Origin: CALGLS01 sp965222105
GTDB lineage: Bacteria > Bacteroidota > Bacteroidia > Chitinophagales > Saprospiraceae
Direction: 5' to 3'
Assembly (NCBI GenBank): GCA_965222105.1
Contig: CBDCTQ010000074.1
Span: 186,001 to 250,000, forward strand
DNA: 64,000 nucleotides
Shown here piece after piece: positions 35,096 to 43,536 of the stretch. Numbering within the stretch: the stretch's first letter is position 1; each line of letters opens with the position of its first letter. The notes below the pieces were generated by a model. The model had not been told where the DNA came from. It saw only the letters and a program-made list of their open reading frames with translations, and searched no databases. Both the position numbers and the translations under genes were made by a program.

Positions 35096-35992
35096 ATGAA
35101 AATACACCGCTTGTTTTGCATACTGACATTGACGATGCTCTCCCCCCTGTTTGTCCAGGCACAGGAAGGCCTGTCTTACGGCTTTAAAGTGGGATTGAAC
35201 TTTTCCCGACTGGATGGCGACCTGGAAAAGGATGCTTCCGGCAACTCTTTTGAAGATTTTCAATCGACGACCGGCTTCCACGTAGGAGCGGGTGTACTCT
35301 ATTTTTTTACGGAAAGATATGGGGTGAAGGCCGATCTGTTGTTTTCCCAAAAGGGAACCCAACAGTCGTTCGACGGGGAAGGAGTACAGTTGTTTTATTC
35401 CACTGACGGCACACCTACTCTGTTGACCGGCACCCACAACAATTTTTTGAGGGTCACCAATTCTTACATCGAAATTCCGATATCCGGCTTTGCCAAATTC
35501 GGCAAAATAGAGTTTTTCGGCGGGCCCTATGTCAGCTTCCTGGTGGGGTCGAGAGCGGTGGGTGGCTTCGAGTTTACCCATGATGCCGGCGGCCCTAACC
35601 CCGTTGTGATCGATGCCGAATACGATTTTAATTACTTCAAAGACGATGTGCCCAATCTGGATGCGCGACAGCCTCCTTTCGCCGACAATTTCATCGAATT
35701 TAGCAGCAGTGGGCAGGATCTGCTCTATCCGCTATCAGCTGGTGCCTACCATGATTTTCAAGCCAAAGACAAGAGTTTTTTCAAAGGGATCGACCTGGGG
35801 CTTACTGCTGGGCTGGCCTTTTACATCAACCGGGGGCTCTATCTCAGTGGCAACATCAACTACGGCCTCACCGACCTCAGCAGGCCCTTTTACGACCATT
35901 CCTTCATCAACGCCAACGGCGCTCAGTATGGCGACCGCGACGATGTCGACCGCAATCTGACCTGGCAGATAGGTATTGGCTTTGTTCTTTGA
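35096..35992 (+). CDS. Outer-membrane beta-barrel protein (PorT-like)
   Basis: A 298-residue exported protein. The ATG at 35096 starts the signal peptide (MKIHRLFCILTLTMLSPL to VQAQ); an upstream TTG would add seven residues only. Alternating hydrophobic strands (LSYGFKVGLNFSRLD, TGFHVGAGVLYFFTERYGVK, YIEIPISGFAKFGK, LTAGLAFYINRGLYL) and the C-terminal LTWQIGIGFVL match the outer-membrane beta-barrel/PorT family common in Bacteroidota. Function within the family varies. It is convergent with the next gene, 16 bp apart. Confidence 0.8.
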   Translation: MKIHRLFCILTLTMLSPLFVQAQEGLSYGFKVGLNFSRLDGDLEKDASGNSFEDFQSTTGFHVGAGVLYFFTERYGVKADLLFSQKGTQQSFDGEGVQLFYSTDGTPTLLTGTHNNFLRVTNSYIEIPISGFAKFGKIEFFGGPYVSFLVGSRAVGGFEFTHDAGGPNPVVIDAEYDFNYFKDDVPNLDARQPPFADNFIEFSSSGQDLLYPLSAGAYHDFQAKDKSFFKGIDLGLTAGLAFYINRGLYLSGNINYGLTDLSRPFYDHSFINANGAQYGDRDDVDRNLTWQIGIGFVL

Positions 35993-36008
35993 CCGGAAGG
36001 CGGCAAAA

Positions 36009-37274
36009 TCAGTGCCCCCTCATCAAATAGGTCTTTCCTCCTACTTCGATGGAGCTGATCGTCCTTTCCGAAGTGAGGTATAGGTATATTGGCGCGCCTT
36101 TTTTCAGATTGATTTCCAATTGATAGCGTTCGTCATCGGGGCCGGCGGAATCGTCTTCTCTTTCGATGATCTTTTTGACCGGGTACATCTTGTTGACATC
36201 TTCGGTGCTGCCGTCGTCGTAGCTGAGGATGGTTCTGAGGTTGACGAAATATTCCGTTATGATCTTGTATTCCTTCCCATCGTTTTCCAATGAATCGGTG
36301 GGCGCGTTGGCAGTGGACTCCGGGACTTCGGGACTGGCGCCGGGATCTGGTTTCTCAACGGTGGGTTTGGGAGCAGCGGGTTTTGGGGGTGGAGCAGGTT
36401 CTTCTACGGTCTCTTCTTCCTCATCGTCGTAGCTGCGGGTGTTGTGGTATCCGCCAAATCGCCGTCGCTTGCGGGCAGTGCGGGTGGTGGCGGGTTGGGT
36501 GGGTTCGGGAGCGATCTCGGGTTCTGGTTCCGGGGTTGGTTCTTCTACGACCTCTTCTACGATTTCATCGTCGGGGATGCCTAGTTCGATGTTTTCCATC
36601 TCGATGTCCTCGGATTCGGTTTTCTTGTTTTTTTTCCTTTTACCCTTTTTTTTCTTTTCTACTTTGGTGACTTTTTTCACGAAAGTGACCCGAGTGCTGT
36701 CATTGATCTGGAGGCGTTCCTGGATGCCCTGATCGTCGTGTAGGCGGAGAAAGGGGTGTATGGACTTGCCCCACAGAGAGTCAATTTCTGTGAGGGGAAG
36801 TTCCCACCGGTCGGTGAAGTAGGTGCGTTCTTTTTTTTGCAGGTTTTTGGGAATTTGGGGTAAGAAGAAGATCATCTCTTTTTCTTTGGTGGACCGTTTG
36901 AACACCAGGGCATCTACGTGGCCGTATTGAGTGAGGATCACTTTGAGGTGCCCCTGAATGGTGGGGTCGCGGGCGTTCATCAGGTTGAGTTTGTAGCCGT
37001 ACTCGGTGGGGTTGATGTTGTTGACGGAGTAGACCCCCTTGATGTCTTTGCCATCGATGTAGAGGTTGTTGCCCAGCAGGCCAAAGGAGTAATCGCCCTT
37101 GCGGAGGTCTTGCTGACCCTCGTTGGGGATTTCGAGCTGGTTGGGCACGAAATTATAACCATACAGGTCGAGTTGGTCTTTGAATATCCGGTCGGTCATA
37201 TAGCTGTATTGTTCCTGGGCATGTCCCAGGTGGAAGGCGAAGAGGGCCAGCAGCAGCAAAAGATATCTAATCAT
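36009..37274 (-). CDS. Exported hypothetical protein with proline/glutamate-rich linker
   Basis: A 421-residue exported protein starting at the ATG at 37274 (signal MIRYLLLLLALFAFHLGHAQ). The N-terminal 190 residues form an unassigned globular domain (YSYMTDRIFKDQLDLYGYNF). A strongly basic patch follows (KVEKKKKGKRKKNKK, about 203), then a long low-complexity Pro/Glu/Ala segment (about 225-325, repeats of EEPTPEPEPE and APPPKPAAPKP type). A C-terminal beta-rich domain closes it (about 330-421). The extended segment could span peptidoglycan, as in TonB-like proteins, but no TonB motif is seen. I do not recognise the family. Confidence 0.65.
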   Translation of the reverse strand: MIRYLLLLLALFAFHLGHAQEQYSYMTDRIFKDQLDLYGYNFVPNQLEIPNEGQQDLRKGDYSFGLLGNNLYIDGKDIKGVYSVNNINPTEYGYKLNLMNARDPTIQGHLKVILTQYGHVDALVFKRSTKEKEMIFFLPQIPKNLQKKERTYFTDRWELPLTEIDSLWGKSIHPFLRLHDDQGIQERLQINDSTRVTFVKKVTKVEKKKKGKRKKNKKTESEDIEMENIELGIPDDEIVEEVVEEPTPEPEPEIAPEPTQPATTRTARKRRRFGGYHNTRSYDDEEEETVEEPAPPPKPAAPKPTVEKPDPGASPEVPESTANAPTDSLENDGKEYKIITEYFVNLRTILSYDDGSTEDVNKMYPVKKIIEREDDSAGPDDERYQLEINLKKGAPIYLYLTSERTISSIEVGGKTYLMRGH

Positions 37275-37455
37275 TGGAATTGTTTTTTTAGTAATAGCAA
37301 AAAAAGATGCCAACATTTGTCGAACGACAAATATACCAACTGCATTTTAAATAGCGATTATGGAAATAAAATGAATCTGGTTGGAATACTAGGGACGATT
37401 GGCGAGGAGAGAGAGAAGTGATTGCAGAAAAGAGGGTAGAGAAGAAATAAAAAAA

Positions 37456-37530
37456 GTGAGTATAAGACCAATTTTACCCCCCAATAAACTGGTCCCTACT
37501 CACTGGTTTTAAGATCACTTCTGACCTTAA
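37456..37530. repeat. 75-bp direct repeat, copy 1
   Basis: This block (GTGAGTATAAGACC to TTCTGACCTTAA) recurs at 37681-37755 with about six mismatches in 75 positions. Within the copy GTGAGTA (37456-37462) can pair with TACTCAC (37497-37503), so each unit can fold as a hairpin with a pyrimidine-rich loop. It is preceded by an A-run, as is the other copy. Confidence 0.8.
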
Positions 37531-37680
37531 AGATCTTTGCATATTTCTATTCCATCTTTCAGTACTAAACAGTACGGGGGGAGCAATGGGGGTTTCAGCA
37601 AAGATCGTTTCTTTGAATATGTTCGATTAAATTTTATTCTTTTCAATACTTTTGAGGTATTCGCCAGGAGCGAAAAAAAA

Positions 37681-37755
37681 GTGAGTAAAAGACCAATTTT
37701 ACCCCCCAATAAACTGATCTCTACTCACCCGTATTAAGATCACTTCTGACCTTAA
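37681..37755. repeat. 75-bp direct repeat, copy 2
   Basis: Second copy of the block at 37456, about 92% identical and of the same length, with the same internal pairing (37681-37687 with 37722-37728). The 150 bp between the copies hold an inverted repeat (GATCTTTGC 37532-37540, GCAAAGATC 37598-37606). The whole 37.45-37.76 kb stretch may encode a structured RNA or be a decayed mobile element. Confidence 0.8.
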
Positions 37756-37818
37756 GTTCTTGAGGTGTGGGGTTGTTCTGTTTTTTGCACAGGCACATAG
37801 TATCCAAATACTATGCCA

Positions 37819-38064
37819 TTAGGTGTAAACCTCTTTTTTAAACGGTGGCTGTTCAATATTCCTCGGCTTGATTCGTTTTTTACCGCTCATTTTTGAAAGT
37901 TGATCAAAAGTGTTTTTATAGGTTTTATAATCTGTAAATTCCTTGTAGGGAATTTGCTCTCCATCAAAAGTGTTAATAATGATCTGAAAACAGAGCTGGT
38001 TTTGCTTGTAGTAAAACCGCGTGGTCAGATTTTGAAATTTGATCGGAATGTCTTGTTTTTGCAT
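37819..38064 (-). CDS. Small hypothetical protein
   Basis: An 81-residue basic protein starting at an ATG (38064), rich in Lys, Tyr and Phe (FYYKQNQLCFQIIINTF, then KEFTDYKTYKNTFDQLSKM). It has a protein-like composition but no signal, membrane helix or known domain. It lies alone in a 1.1-kb region with repeats and is AT-rich, so it may be an accessory or mobile-element relic. The coding status is uncertain. Confidence 0.4.
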   Translation of the reverse strand: MQKQDIPIKFQNLTTRFYYKQNQLCFQIIINTFDGEQIPYKEFTDYKTYKNTFDQLSKMSGKKRIKPRNIEQPPFKKEVYT

Positions 38065-38413
38065 ATATATAATGGAAATGTTAGAGACTTAGTAAACTAT
38101 TTAGAATTTGGCGTCGTACCAAATAGGCGTTTGATGTAAGTGTCTGGTTGGAGATTGGAACACCCAGCCTTGTTGGCGACGACTTACCATACGGCAAGAA
38201 CGGGGCCAGGTATGGCACCCCCTTACCCGTGTTTTTCCAAAAAAAGTGACAAGATAGCAGCGTCCATTTTCTCTATTTGCCCGCCTTGACAGAACAATCC
38301 TGAACCCACGGGCCAAGGCATAAGACAAATTGGCAGTTCCGGCCCAATGGCATGTGGTTTGACCGCCCATTGATGTAAATAGAAGCAAAATTGATTAATC
38401 AAAACTCCTTGAT
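38065..38413. other. Intergenic region before htpG
   Basis: About 350 bp without a convincing gene. A minus-strand open frame at 38101-38388 has a composition (Arg, Cys, Trp rich) unlike real proteins here. No clear heat-shock operator or inverted repeat of the CIRCE type is seen, although htpG starts at its right edge. Confidence 0.4.
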
Positions 38414-40276
38414 ATGCAAAAAGGTAACATCTCCGTACAAACCGAAAACATATTTCCCATCATCAAAAAATTCCTGTATTCTGATCAGGAAATTTTCCTC
38501 CGCGAGCTAATATCCAACGCCATCGACGCCACTTCCAAACTAAAAACCCTGGCCTCCAAAGGCGACTTCAAAGGCGAAATGGGTGACTTAAAACTGGAAG
38601 TAGTCCTCGACAAAGACAAGAAAACCCTCACCATTAAGGACAATGGCATTGGAATGACGGAATCGGAAGTGGAAAAATACCTCAACCAGGTGGCTTTCTC
38701 CAGTGCCGAAGCCTTTGTGAAAAAATATAAAGACGACGCCAACATCATTGGCCACTTCGGCCTCGGTTTTTACTCCGCCTTTATGGTCGCCGATATGGTC
38801 GAAGTTGTCACCAAATCCCATAAAAGATCGGCCGCCGTCAAATGGACCTGCAAAGGAGACCCCAAATATACCATCGAAAAACACGACCGAAAAGAGCGAG
38901 GCACCGACGTCATCCTCCACATCGGCGAAGATGCCAGTGAATTTCTCGAAGAAGGAAGGATCGAAACCCTGCTCCGCAAATACTGCAAATTCCTCCCCAT
39001 TGAAATTAAATTCGGCACCAAAACGGAAACCTCCTACGAAGGCGAAGGCGACGACCGAAAAGAGATCAAAACAGAAGTCGACAACATCATCAACAACCCC
39101 AGCCCCGCCTGGAAAAAATCGCCCCGAAGCCTCAAAGAGGAAGACTATAAGGCCTTTTACAATGAGCTCTATCCCTTCAGCGCACCCCCCATGTTTTGGA
39201 TTCACCTCAACATCGACTACCCCTTCAACCTCACCGGCATCCTCTACTTTCCAAAACTGGGCAACAACCTGGAACTGCAAAAAAATAAAATCCAGCTCTA
39301 CTCCAACCAGGTATACGTCACCGACGATGTCAAAGAGATCGTTCCCGAATTTCTGACCCTACTCCACGGCGTGATCGACTCGCCCGACATCCCCCTCAAC
39401 GTGTCCAGGAGTTACCTCCAAAGCGACCAACAGGTGAAAAAAATAACCGGATACATCACCAAAAAAGTCGCCGACAAACTCAACTCACTATTCAAAAAAG
39501 ACCGCGAAGCCTATCAGGATAAATGGCAAGACCTCGGCGTTTTTGTCAAATACGGTATGATTTCCGAAGACAAATTCTACCAAAAAGCCCTCAAATTTGC
39601 CCTGCTAAAAAACGTGGATGGTCAATTCTTCACCATCGACGAGTACAAGGACAAAGTCAAAACCCTTCAAACAGACAAACACGACAAAATCGTCCTCCTG
39701 TATACCAACAACCCCACCGAGCACGACAGCTTTATCCAGTCGGCTAAAACGCGCAACTACGACATACTCGAATTCGACAACATCATCGACAACCATTTCA
39801 TCCAACAAATGGAATACAAACTCGGCGACGTCACCTTCGTTCGCGTAGACTCAGATACCGCCGACAACCTCGTACAAAAAGACGAGAAGAAAGAGTCCGT
39901 CCTCAGTGAAAAAGAACAGGAGAAGATCAAAGTACTTTTTGAAGAACAAATTGCAGACAAAGGGGCCAACATCGACCTCAAACCCCTCTCCCCTGAAGAT
40001 ATGCCCTGCCTCATCACCCGCCCCGAATTCATGCGCCGGATGAAGGAGATGCAATCCCTGCAAGGCATGTCGATGGATGGGTTGCCCGATAGCTACAACT
40101 TCATTGTCAACACCAACCATCCGCTGATCGCTGAAAAATTGCTAAAGATGAAAAGCGGTGAGAAAAAGAAGGATTTTGTTCAACACCTTTACAACCTGGC
40201 CCTCCTCAACCAGGGAATGCTGAAGGGGGCTGAATTGACGAAATTCATCAACGACAGCGTTTCGCTGCTGAAGTAG
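38414..40276 (+). CDS. htpG: Molecular chaperone HtpG (Hsp90)
   Basis: A 620-residue cytoplasmic Hsp90 chaperone. The N-terminal GHKL ATPase motifs are present: FLRELISNAIDATSKL (residues 27-42), LTIKDNGIGMTESEV (about 76) and GHFGLGFYSAFMVAD (about 115). The middle domain has the conserved RSYLQSD motif (about 335) with the gamma-phosphate-contacting Arg. The C-terminal dimerisation domain ends LLNQGMLKGAEL. Length is normal. It is monocistronic, with a strong terminator downstream. Confidence 0.95.
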   Translation: MQKGNISVQTENIFPIIKKFLYSDQEIFLRELISNAIDATSKLKTLASKGDFKGEMGDLKLEVVLDKDKKTLTIKDNGIGMTESEVEKYLNQVAFSSAEAFVKKYKDDANIIGHFGLGFYSAFMVADMVEVVTKSHKRSAAVKWTCKGDPKYTIEKHDRKERGTDVILHIGEDASEFLEEGRIETLLRKYCKFLPIEIKFGTKTETSYEGEGDDRKEIKTEVDNIINNPSPAWKKSPRSLKEEDYKAFYNELYPFSAPPMFWIHLNIDYPFNLTGILYFPKLGNNLELQKNKIQLYSNQVYVTDDVKEIVPEFLTLLHGVIDSPDIPLNVSRSYLQSDQQVKKITGYITKKVADKLNSLFKKDREAYQDKWQDLGVFVKYGMISEDKFYQKALKFALLKNVDGQFFTIDEYKDKVKTLQTDKHDKIVLLYTNNPTEHDSFIQSAKTRNYDILEFDNIIDNHFIQQMEYKLGDVTFVRVDSDTADNLVQKDEKKESVLSEKEQEKIKVLFEEQIADKGANIDLKPLSPEDMPCLITRPEFMRRMKEMQSLQGMSMDGLPDSYNFIVNTNHPLIAEKLLKMKSGEKKKDFVQHLYNLALLNQGMLKGAELTKFINDSVSLLK

Positions 40277-40307
40277 TTTTCAAAGCCAGTGTTGCACTAC
40301 AAAAATA

Positions 40308-40346
40308 AAAGCACGGAGAAGTACAGGTTATAGCTCTCCGTGCTTT
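40308..40346. terminator. Intrinsic terminator downstream of htpG
   Basis: A perfect 12-bp stem: AAAGCACGGAGA (40308-40319) with TCTCCGTGCTTT (40335-40346), followed by a T-rich tail. The A-run on the other side allows use by the convergent anti-sigma gene as well. Confidence 0.85.
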
Positions 40347-40407
40347 TTGTTTGCCTTCCGGGTACAGAACGTCCCCGATGCCAACGCCCGGTCTCCTCGC
40401 CGGTGCC

Positions 40408-41244
40408 TCACTCCCCTTGCTCTTCCACCAGTCTCTTTTTAAGGAGTACTGCCTCTTTATAATAGCTTCCCGACGGATCGGCGATGACGTCGTCCAGCAA
40501 TTCGAGGGCTTTATTTTTTTTCTCTGCCCCCAGGCACGACTGGATCATCAGCCAGGTAGCTTCCTCATAATGGCGTTCGCTGTTGATGCGCAAGGTCATA
40601 AAATAATGTGCTGCCAGCTCGTAGTATTTGGCAGCCAATGCTGACAGTCCGGCATAATAGGTGGCGATGTGATTGTTGGGTGAGTTTTCGAGGATGTCTT
40701 CGGTCAGGCCCAGGGCGGCATCGTATTGTTGGGCATCGTATAGTTCTATGGCGTTGATGAGGGCGGTATTGGGGGTCAGGTCGCCGCTGCTGGTGCGCAT
40801 GGTAAGGCTCGGAGACACATTGACTATGGGCCCATTGTCGGTTGTCGGTTGGTTCGAATACCGCCATCCGGCGATGCTCACCACCAATAGTACGATGGCG
40901 GCAGCAATCCGGTTGAACGTCAACAGGTGCCGCCGCTTGGTTGCGCGAAAGTGTGGCGCAGCAGGAGCCCCCGACTTCATCTCAACGACCTTTGGCGCCT
41001 GCTCTGCCGGTTCTTCTGGTGGTTGCACATCTTGTCGAAGGCTTTCCAGTGTCGTATGTTGGTCGAAGTCGTAATGAGTCCGAAACCCTTCCAGGGCGTC
41101 TGCGCACAGGGGGCAGTCCAGCAAGTGGTTTTCCACCCGTCGCTGTTCCTCACGGGAGGAGCGGGCGCTGAGGTAACGTTTTATTTCGTCTTGCCGCAGA
41201 CAGGTGTCTTCTTCGAATAATTTATTCATAACGAGATCAGGCAT
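40408..41244 (-). CDS. Anti-sigma factor-like membrane protein with TPR region
   Basis: A 278-residue single-pass protein. The N-terminus contains a zinc-finger-like anti-sigma motif (RRVENHLLDCPLCADALEGF, His and two Cys, about 36-55). A transmembrane helix follows (about 112-127, IAAAIVLLVVSIAG), then a periplasmic helical region with TPR-like repeats (YDAALGLTEDILENSPNNH). The ATG at 41244 overlaps the sigma stop by 8 nt; a second ATG at 41229 is also possible. Its place directly after an ECF sigma gene, with overlap, supports an anti-sigma or signal-relay role. Confidence 0.75.
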   Translation of the reverse strand: MPDLVMNKLFEEDTCLRQDEIKRYLSARSSREEQRRVENHLLDCPLCADALEGFRTHYDFDQHTTLESLRQDVQPPEEPAEQAPKVVEMKSGAPAAPHFRATKRRHLLTFNRIAAAIVLLVVSIAGWRYSNQPTTDNGPIVNVSPSLTMRTSSGDLTPNTALINAIELYDAQQYDAALGLTEDILENSPNNHIATYYAGLSALAAKYYELAAHYFMTLRINSERHYEEATWLMIQSCLGAEKKNKALELLDDVIADPSGSYYKEAVLLKKRLVEEQGE

Positions 41245-41824
41245 TTTGAGCCATAAATATCTTCAGTTTGCGTTTTCCATTTTGTAGAAAACTCTTGACT
41301 TGTTTGTCGGAATAGCCCGTCAGGGCAGTAATTTCCTTGTATGTCTTTTCCTTGAGGAAAAACAGGTTGATACAGATTCTTTGTTCTTCGCTCAGCATGT
41401 TGATGGCATGTTCCAATGAAAGCGAGGCGCCCTCATTAATAAGCTGCACAAAACCCTCATTTTCCATAAAATGATTGGAAGTTTTTTCAAAATCCTGGAA
41501 AATTTTCGCCATTTCACCTCTTTTTGTTCGATTTCGGACATAATAGAAGCACTCATTCTGTATGAATTTGTGCAGCCAGCTTTTAAAAACGACGATTTCT
41601 TCGGCGGGAGGTTGGGCCATTATCTTCTCAAAAATGGTCATCGACATGTCTCGGCTTTCCTCCCGGTTGCCCAACCATTTGAGGCAGGCACCGAATACGA
41701 GGTGGGCATATCGGTGGTAGAGTTCGGCAAAAAAACGATTGTTTCCGGTTTGTTGGTATTTCCGGATCAGGATTTCATCCGTTAGATCGGCAATGTTTTG
41801 CCGGGCAGGTGAGGCAGGAAGCAT
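41237..41824 (-). CDS. ECF-type RNA polymerase sigma factor
   Basis: A 195-residue sigma-70 family protein of the extracytoplasmic-function group. Region 2 is seen in DEILIRKYQQTGNNRFFAEL and LVFGACLKWLGNREESRDM, region 4 in EEQRICINLFFLKEKTYKEI and GYSDKQVKSFLQNGKRKLK (helix-turn-helix). I prefer the ATG at 41824; a longer form would need a TTG at 41869. A TACCTTTA box near 41872-41879 (minus strand) resembles a -7 element. The downstream overlapping gene encodes the probable anti-sigma factor. Confidence 0.85.
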   Translation of the reverse strand: MLPASPARQNIADLTDEILIRKYQQTGNNRFFAELYHRYAHLVFGACLKWLGNREESRDMSMTIFEKIMAQPPAEEIVVFKSWLHKFIQNECFYYVRNRTKRGEMAKIFQDFEKTSNHFMENEGFVQLINEGASLSLEHAINMLSEEQRICINLFFLKEKTYKEITALTGYSDKQVKSFLQNGKRKLKIFMAQNA

Positions 41825-41928
41825 GTTATGGTTTTCTCCTGTTTGTCGGAGCGAAATGATGCCGCTCAACCTTAAAGGTAGTAAAAATCGGGGAAAAAAG
41901 GTTGGATTGGAGGGGGAATTATGGTGGA

Positions 41929-43071
41929 TCAGATTTTAATTGATCGCAACACGTACTCCAGTTGCTGCATATAGTCGCGTTTCTTTTTGCCGGGAGCGTG
42001 GACGAATCCATCCACATACAACAGTTCGTTGGTACTGGGGTTGTGGATGAGGTAGGCCAGGAAGGGGCCGCCCATAAAGTCGTTGACGATGTCCCAGATG
42101 CCGCGCACCTCCACGGCGTAATTGTCGTTGAGGGTGATCACTTTGGTGAGCATGGGCAGGTCGACATCGTTGGTGCGCATATAGGTATTTTCGATTTCGG
42201 TGCTGACGTATTTGCGCCCCAGCATATCGCGGATGGCCTTAATGCCCTCTTTGGTAAACTGCTCTTTGCTTTCGTATTGGAGCTTGTGTAGGAGGATGTT
42301 GCTGCTGAGGAAATCGGTTTCCTTGCGAAGCCACATGGTATTGTCGTCGTGGATGGCCAGAATATAATCATCTGGAATGCGAATGGTGACGCCCAGCTTA
42401 TCTTTGATGGTCTGGCTGAGTTCGGTGCCGTCGCCGCTGGCATAGGCGGTAGCGGAGAGGATGTCGCTGTCGGCCTCATTGATGCGCCGGGCAATGGCTG
42501 GAAATTTTTCTTTGATGTTGTGGGTCAATTCTTCCTCTGATTGGCCGAACAGGTAGACGAGGGTTTGACCGGTGGCCCACTTATTTTTGCCTAGTGTGGA
42601 GTTAAAGGTTTTTTCTGACTGAGAGCGGGCAAGGTTTTGTGCTCCGAGGTCGGAACGGATCATGCTGGAAGTGGGAGAGGTATCGTCCGACAAATTCCCC
42701 AGCAACATATAGGTTCTTTTTCGTTGGCGGATAGGTTCGGAAGTGATCTCTCCGGCGGTAAAATGTTTGAGGTCGAACACTGGTTCGGGTTGCGGTAATA
42801 TGGGGTATGCCGAGCTGAAATAGTAGCGGAAGGTATCGCCTACTGGGCCTTCCCAGAGATCCTGATCGGCCACCACGATCACCTGGTTGGCTGGCCCGAA
42901 GGCATTGCTTTGGGGTTCGAGGCTGCTGCGCATATCGCTGCTGCAGTTGGTCAGGAGGGTGGTCAGGAGGATACCTGTTGTCAAAAGACTAATCCTGTGG
43001 ACATTCTTCCAACGCGCATCTTTGCCGGTAGTTATCCAGACTATTTTTACCCGGAGGAATGAGGGCTGCAT
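41929..43071 (-). CDS. DUF4837 family lipoprotein
   Basis: A Bacteroidota-specific lipoprotein of the DUF4837 family: QVIVVADQDLWEGPVGDTFR and YPILPQPEPVFDLKHF are family hallmarks, and the C-terminal half has RGIWDIVNDFMGGPFLAYL. The lipobox is in LLTTLLTNCSSD. The start is uncertain: the ATG at 43071 leaves about 28 residues before the hydrophobic signal, and no better ATG/GTG lies closer. The GC-rich palindrome at 43081-43094 lies directly upstream, so the original start may have been altered by its insertion. The role of the family is unknown; it is exported and probably envelope-bound. Confidence 0.75.
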   Translation of the reverse strand: MQPSFLRVKIVWITTGKDARWKNVHRISLLTTGILLTTLLTNCSSDMRSSLEPQSNAFGPANQVIVVADQDLWEGPVGDTFRYYFSSAYPILPQPEPVFDLKHFTAGEITSEPIRQRKRTYMLLGNLSDDTSPTSSMIRSDLGAQNLARSQSEKTFNSTLGKNKWATGQTLVYLFGQSEEELTHNIKEKFPAIARRINEADSDILSATAYASGDGTELSQTIKDKLGVTIRIPDDYILAIHDDNTMWLRKETDFLSSNILLHKLQYESKEQFTKEGIKAIRDMLGRKYVSTEIENTYMRTNDVDLPMLTKVITLNDNYAVEVRGIWDIVNDFMGGPFLAYLIHNPSTNELLYVDGFVHAPGKKKRDYMQQLEYVLRSIKI

Positions 43072-43080
43072 TCCCTTCCT

Positions 43081-43094
43081 GCCTGCCGGCAGGC
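43081..43094. repeat. GC-rich palindrome at the 5' edge of the DUF4837 gene
   Basis: GCCTGCCGGCAGGC is a perfect 14-bp palindrome, also present within the longer palindrome at 43252-43271. Read as codons it gives the LPAGR peptide that is often seen where this repeat invades genes in Bacteroidota. Confidence 0.65.
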
Positions 43095-43224
43095 ATGGTA
43101 GGGCTAGGGTGCGGGAAGAAAAGTACCACAGAATTTGTTTAAGAATAGCATTTATCAGCTTTCGCATAGGGTCGTTTCAATTTTTAGAAGCTGTCTTAAT
43201 TTCCATGATTGAGCGAAAGCGAAA

Positions 43225-43327
43225 AAATTTTGTTCTGAACAAGGCAAAAAACCTGCCTGCCGGCAGGCAGGCGTAGGCGATGCCTTAGCATCGGCGAGGC
43301 TTTTTAACGAAGTGCAGGACAAAATTT
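43225..43327. repeat. Imperfect inverted-repeat element with palindromic core
   Basis: AAATTTTGTTCTG (43225-43237) pairs with CAGGACAAAATTT (43315-43327), one mismatch. In the middle lies the perfect palindrome CCTGCCTGCCGGCAGGCAGG (43252-43271). The 103-bp unit is non-coding and looks like a REP- or MITE-type element. The surrounding gap 43072-43536 holds no gene. Confidence 0.65.
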
Positions 43328-43523
43328 GCCGCTTGCAGCCAATTGATGGGATTTTAGGCAGCTTCATATGTTCGTAGACAAATTTAATATCCAGGTAGTT
43401 TTACCCCGATAGTCACAAAATTAGTTATTCAGCGTTATTAAAAAACCGGTCATTTAGTGAGTAGATGCCCGTCTCCCCTCTTTTGGTGGGTTCGTTCTGC
43501 TTCCAATTCTCCCGATCCTGCTG

Positions 43524-43531
43524 TACTTTTG
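43524..43531 (+). promoter_or_regulatory. -7 promoter box directly before mvaD
   Basis: TACTTTTG matches TAnnTTTG and ends 5 bp before the mvaD ATG (43537). If used, transcription would start at or within a few bases of the ATG, giving a leaderless or nearly leaderless mRNA. Confidence 0.45.
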
Positions 43532-43536
43532 TGCTT

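Noticed and set aside
36201..36670. Plus-strand frames opposite the Pro/Glu-rich protein, rich in Ser and Val
   Set aside because: They arise from the low-complexity codons of the minus-strand gene.
37456..37755. CRISPR array
   Set aside because: Only two repeats of 75 bp with a 150-bp spacing and no cas genes; the geometry does not fit CRISPR.
38101..38388. A 95-codon minus-strand frame before htpG
   Set aside because: Arg/Cys/Trp-rich composition unlike genuine proteins of this genome, no start context and no domain.
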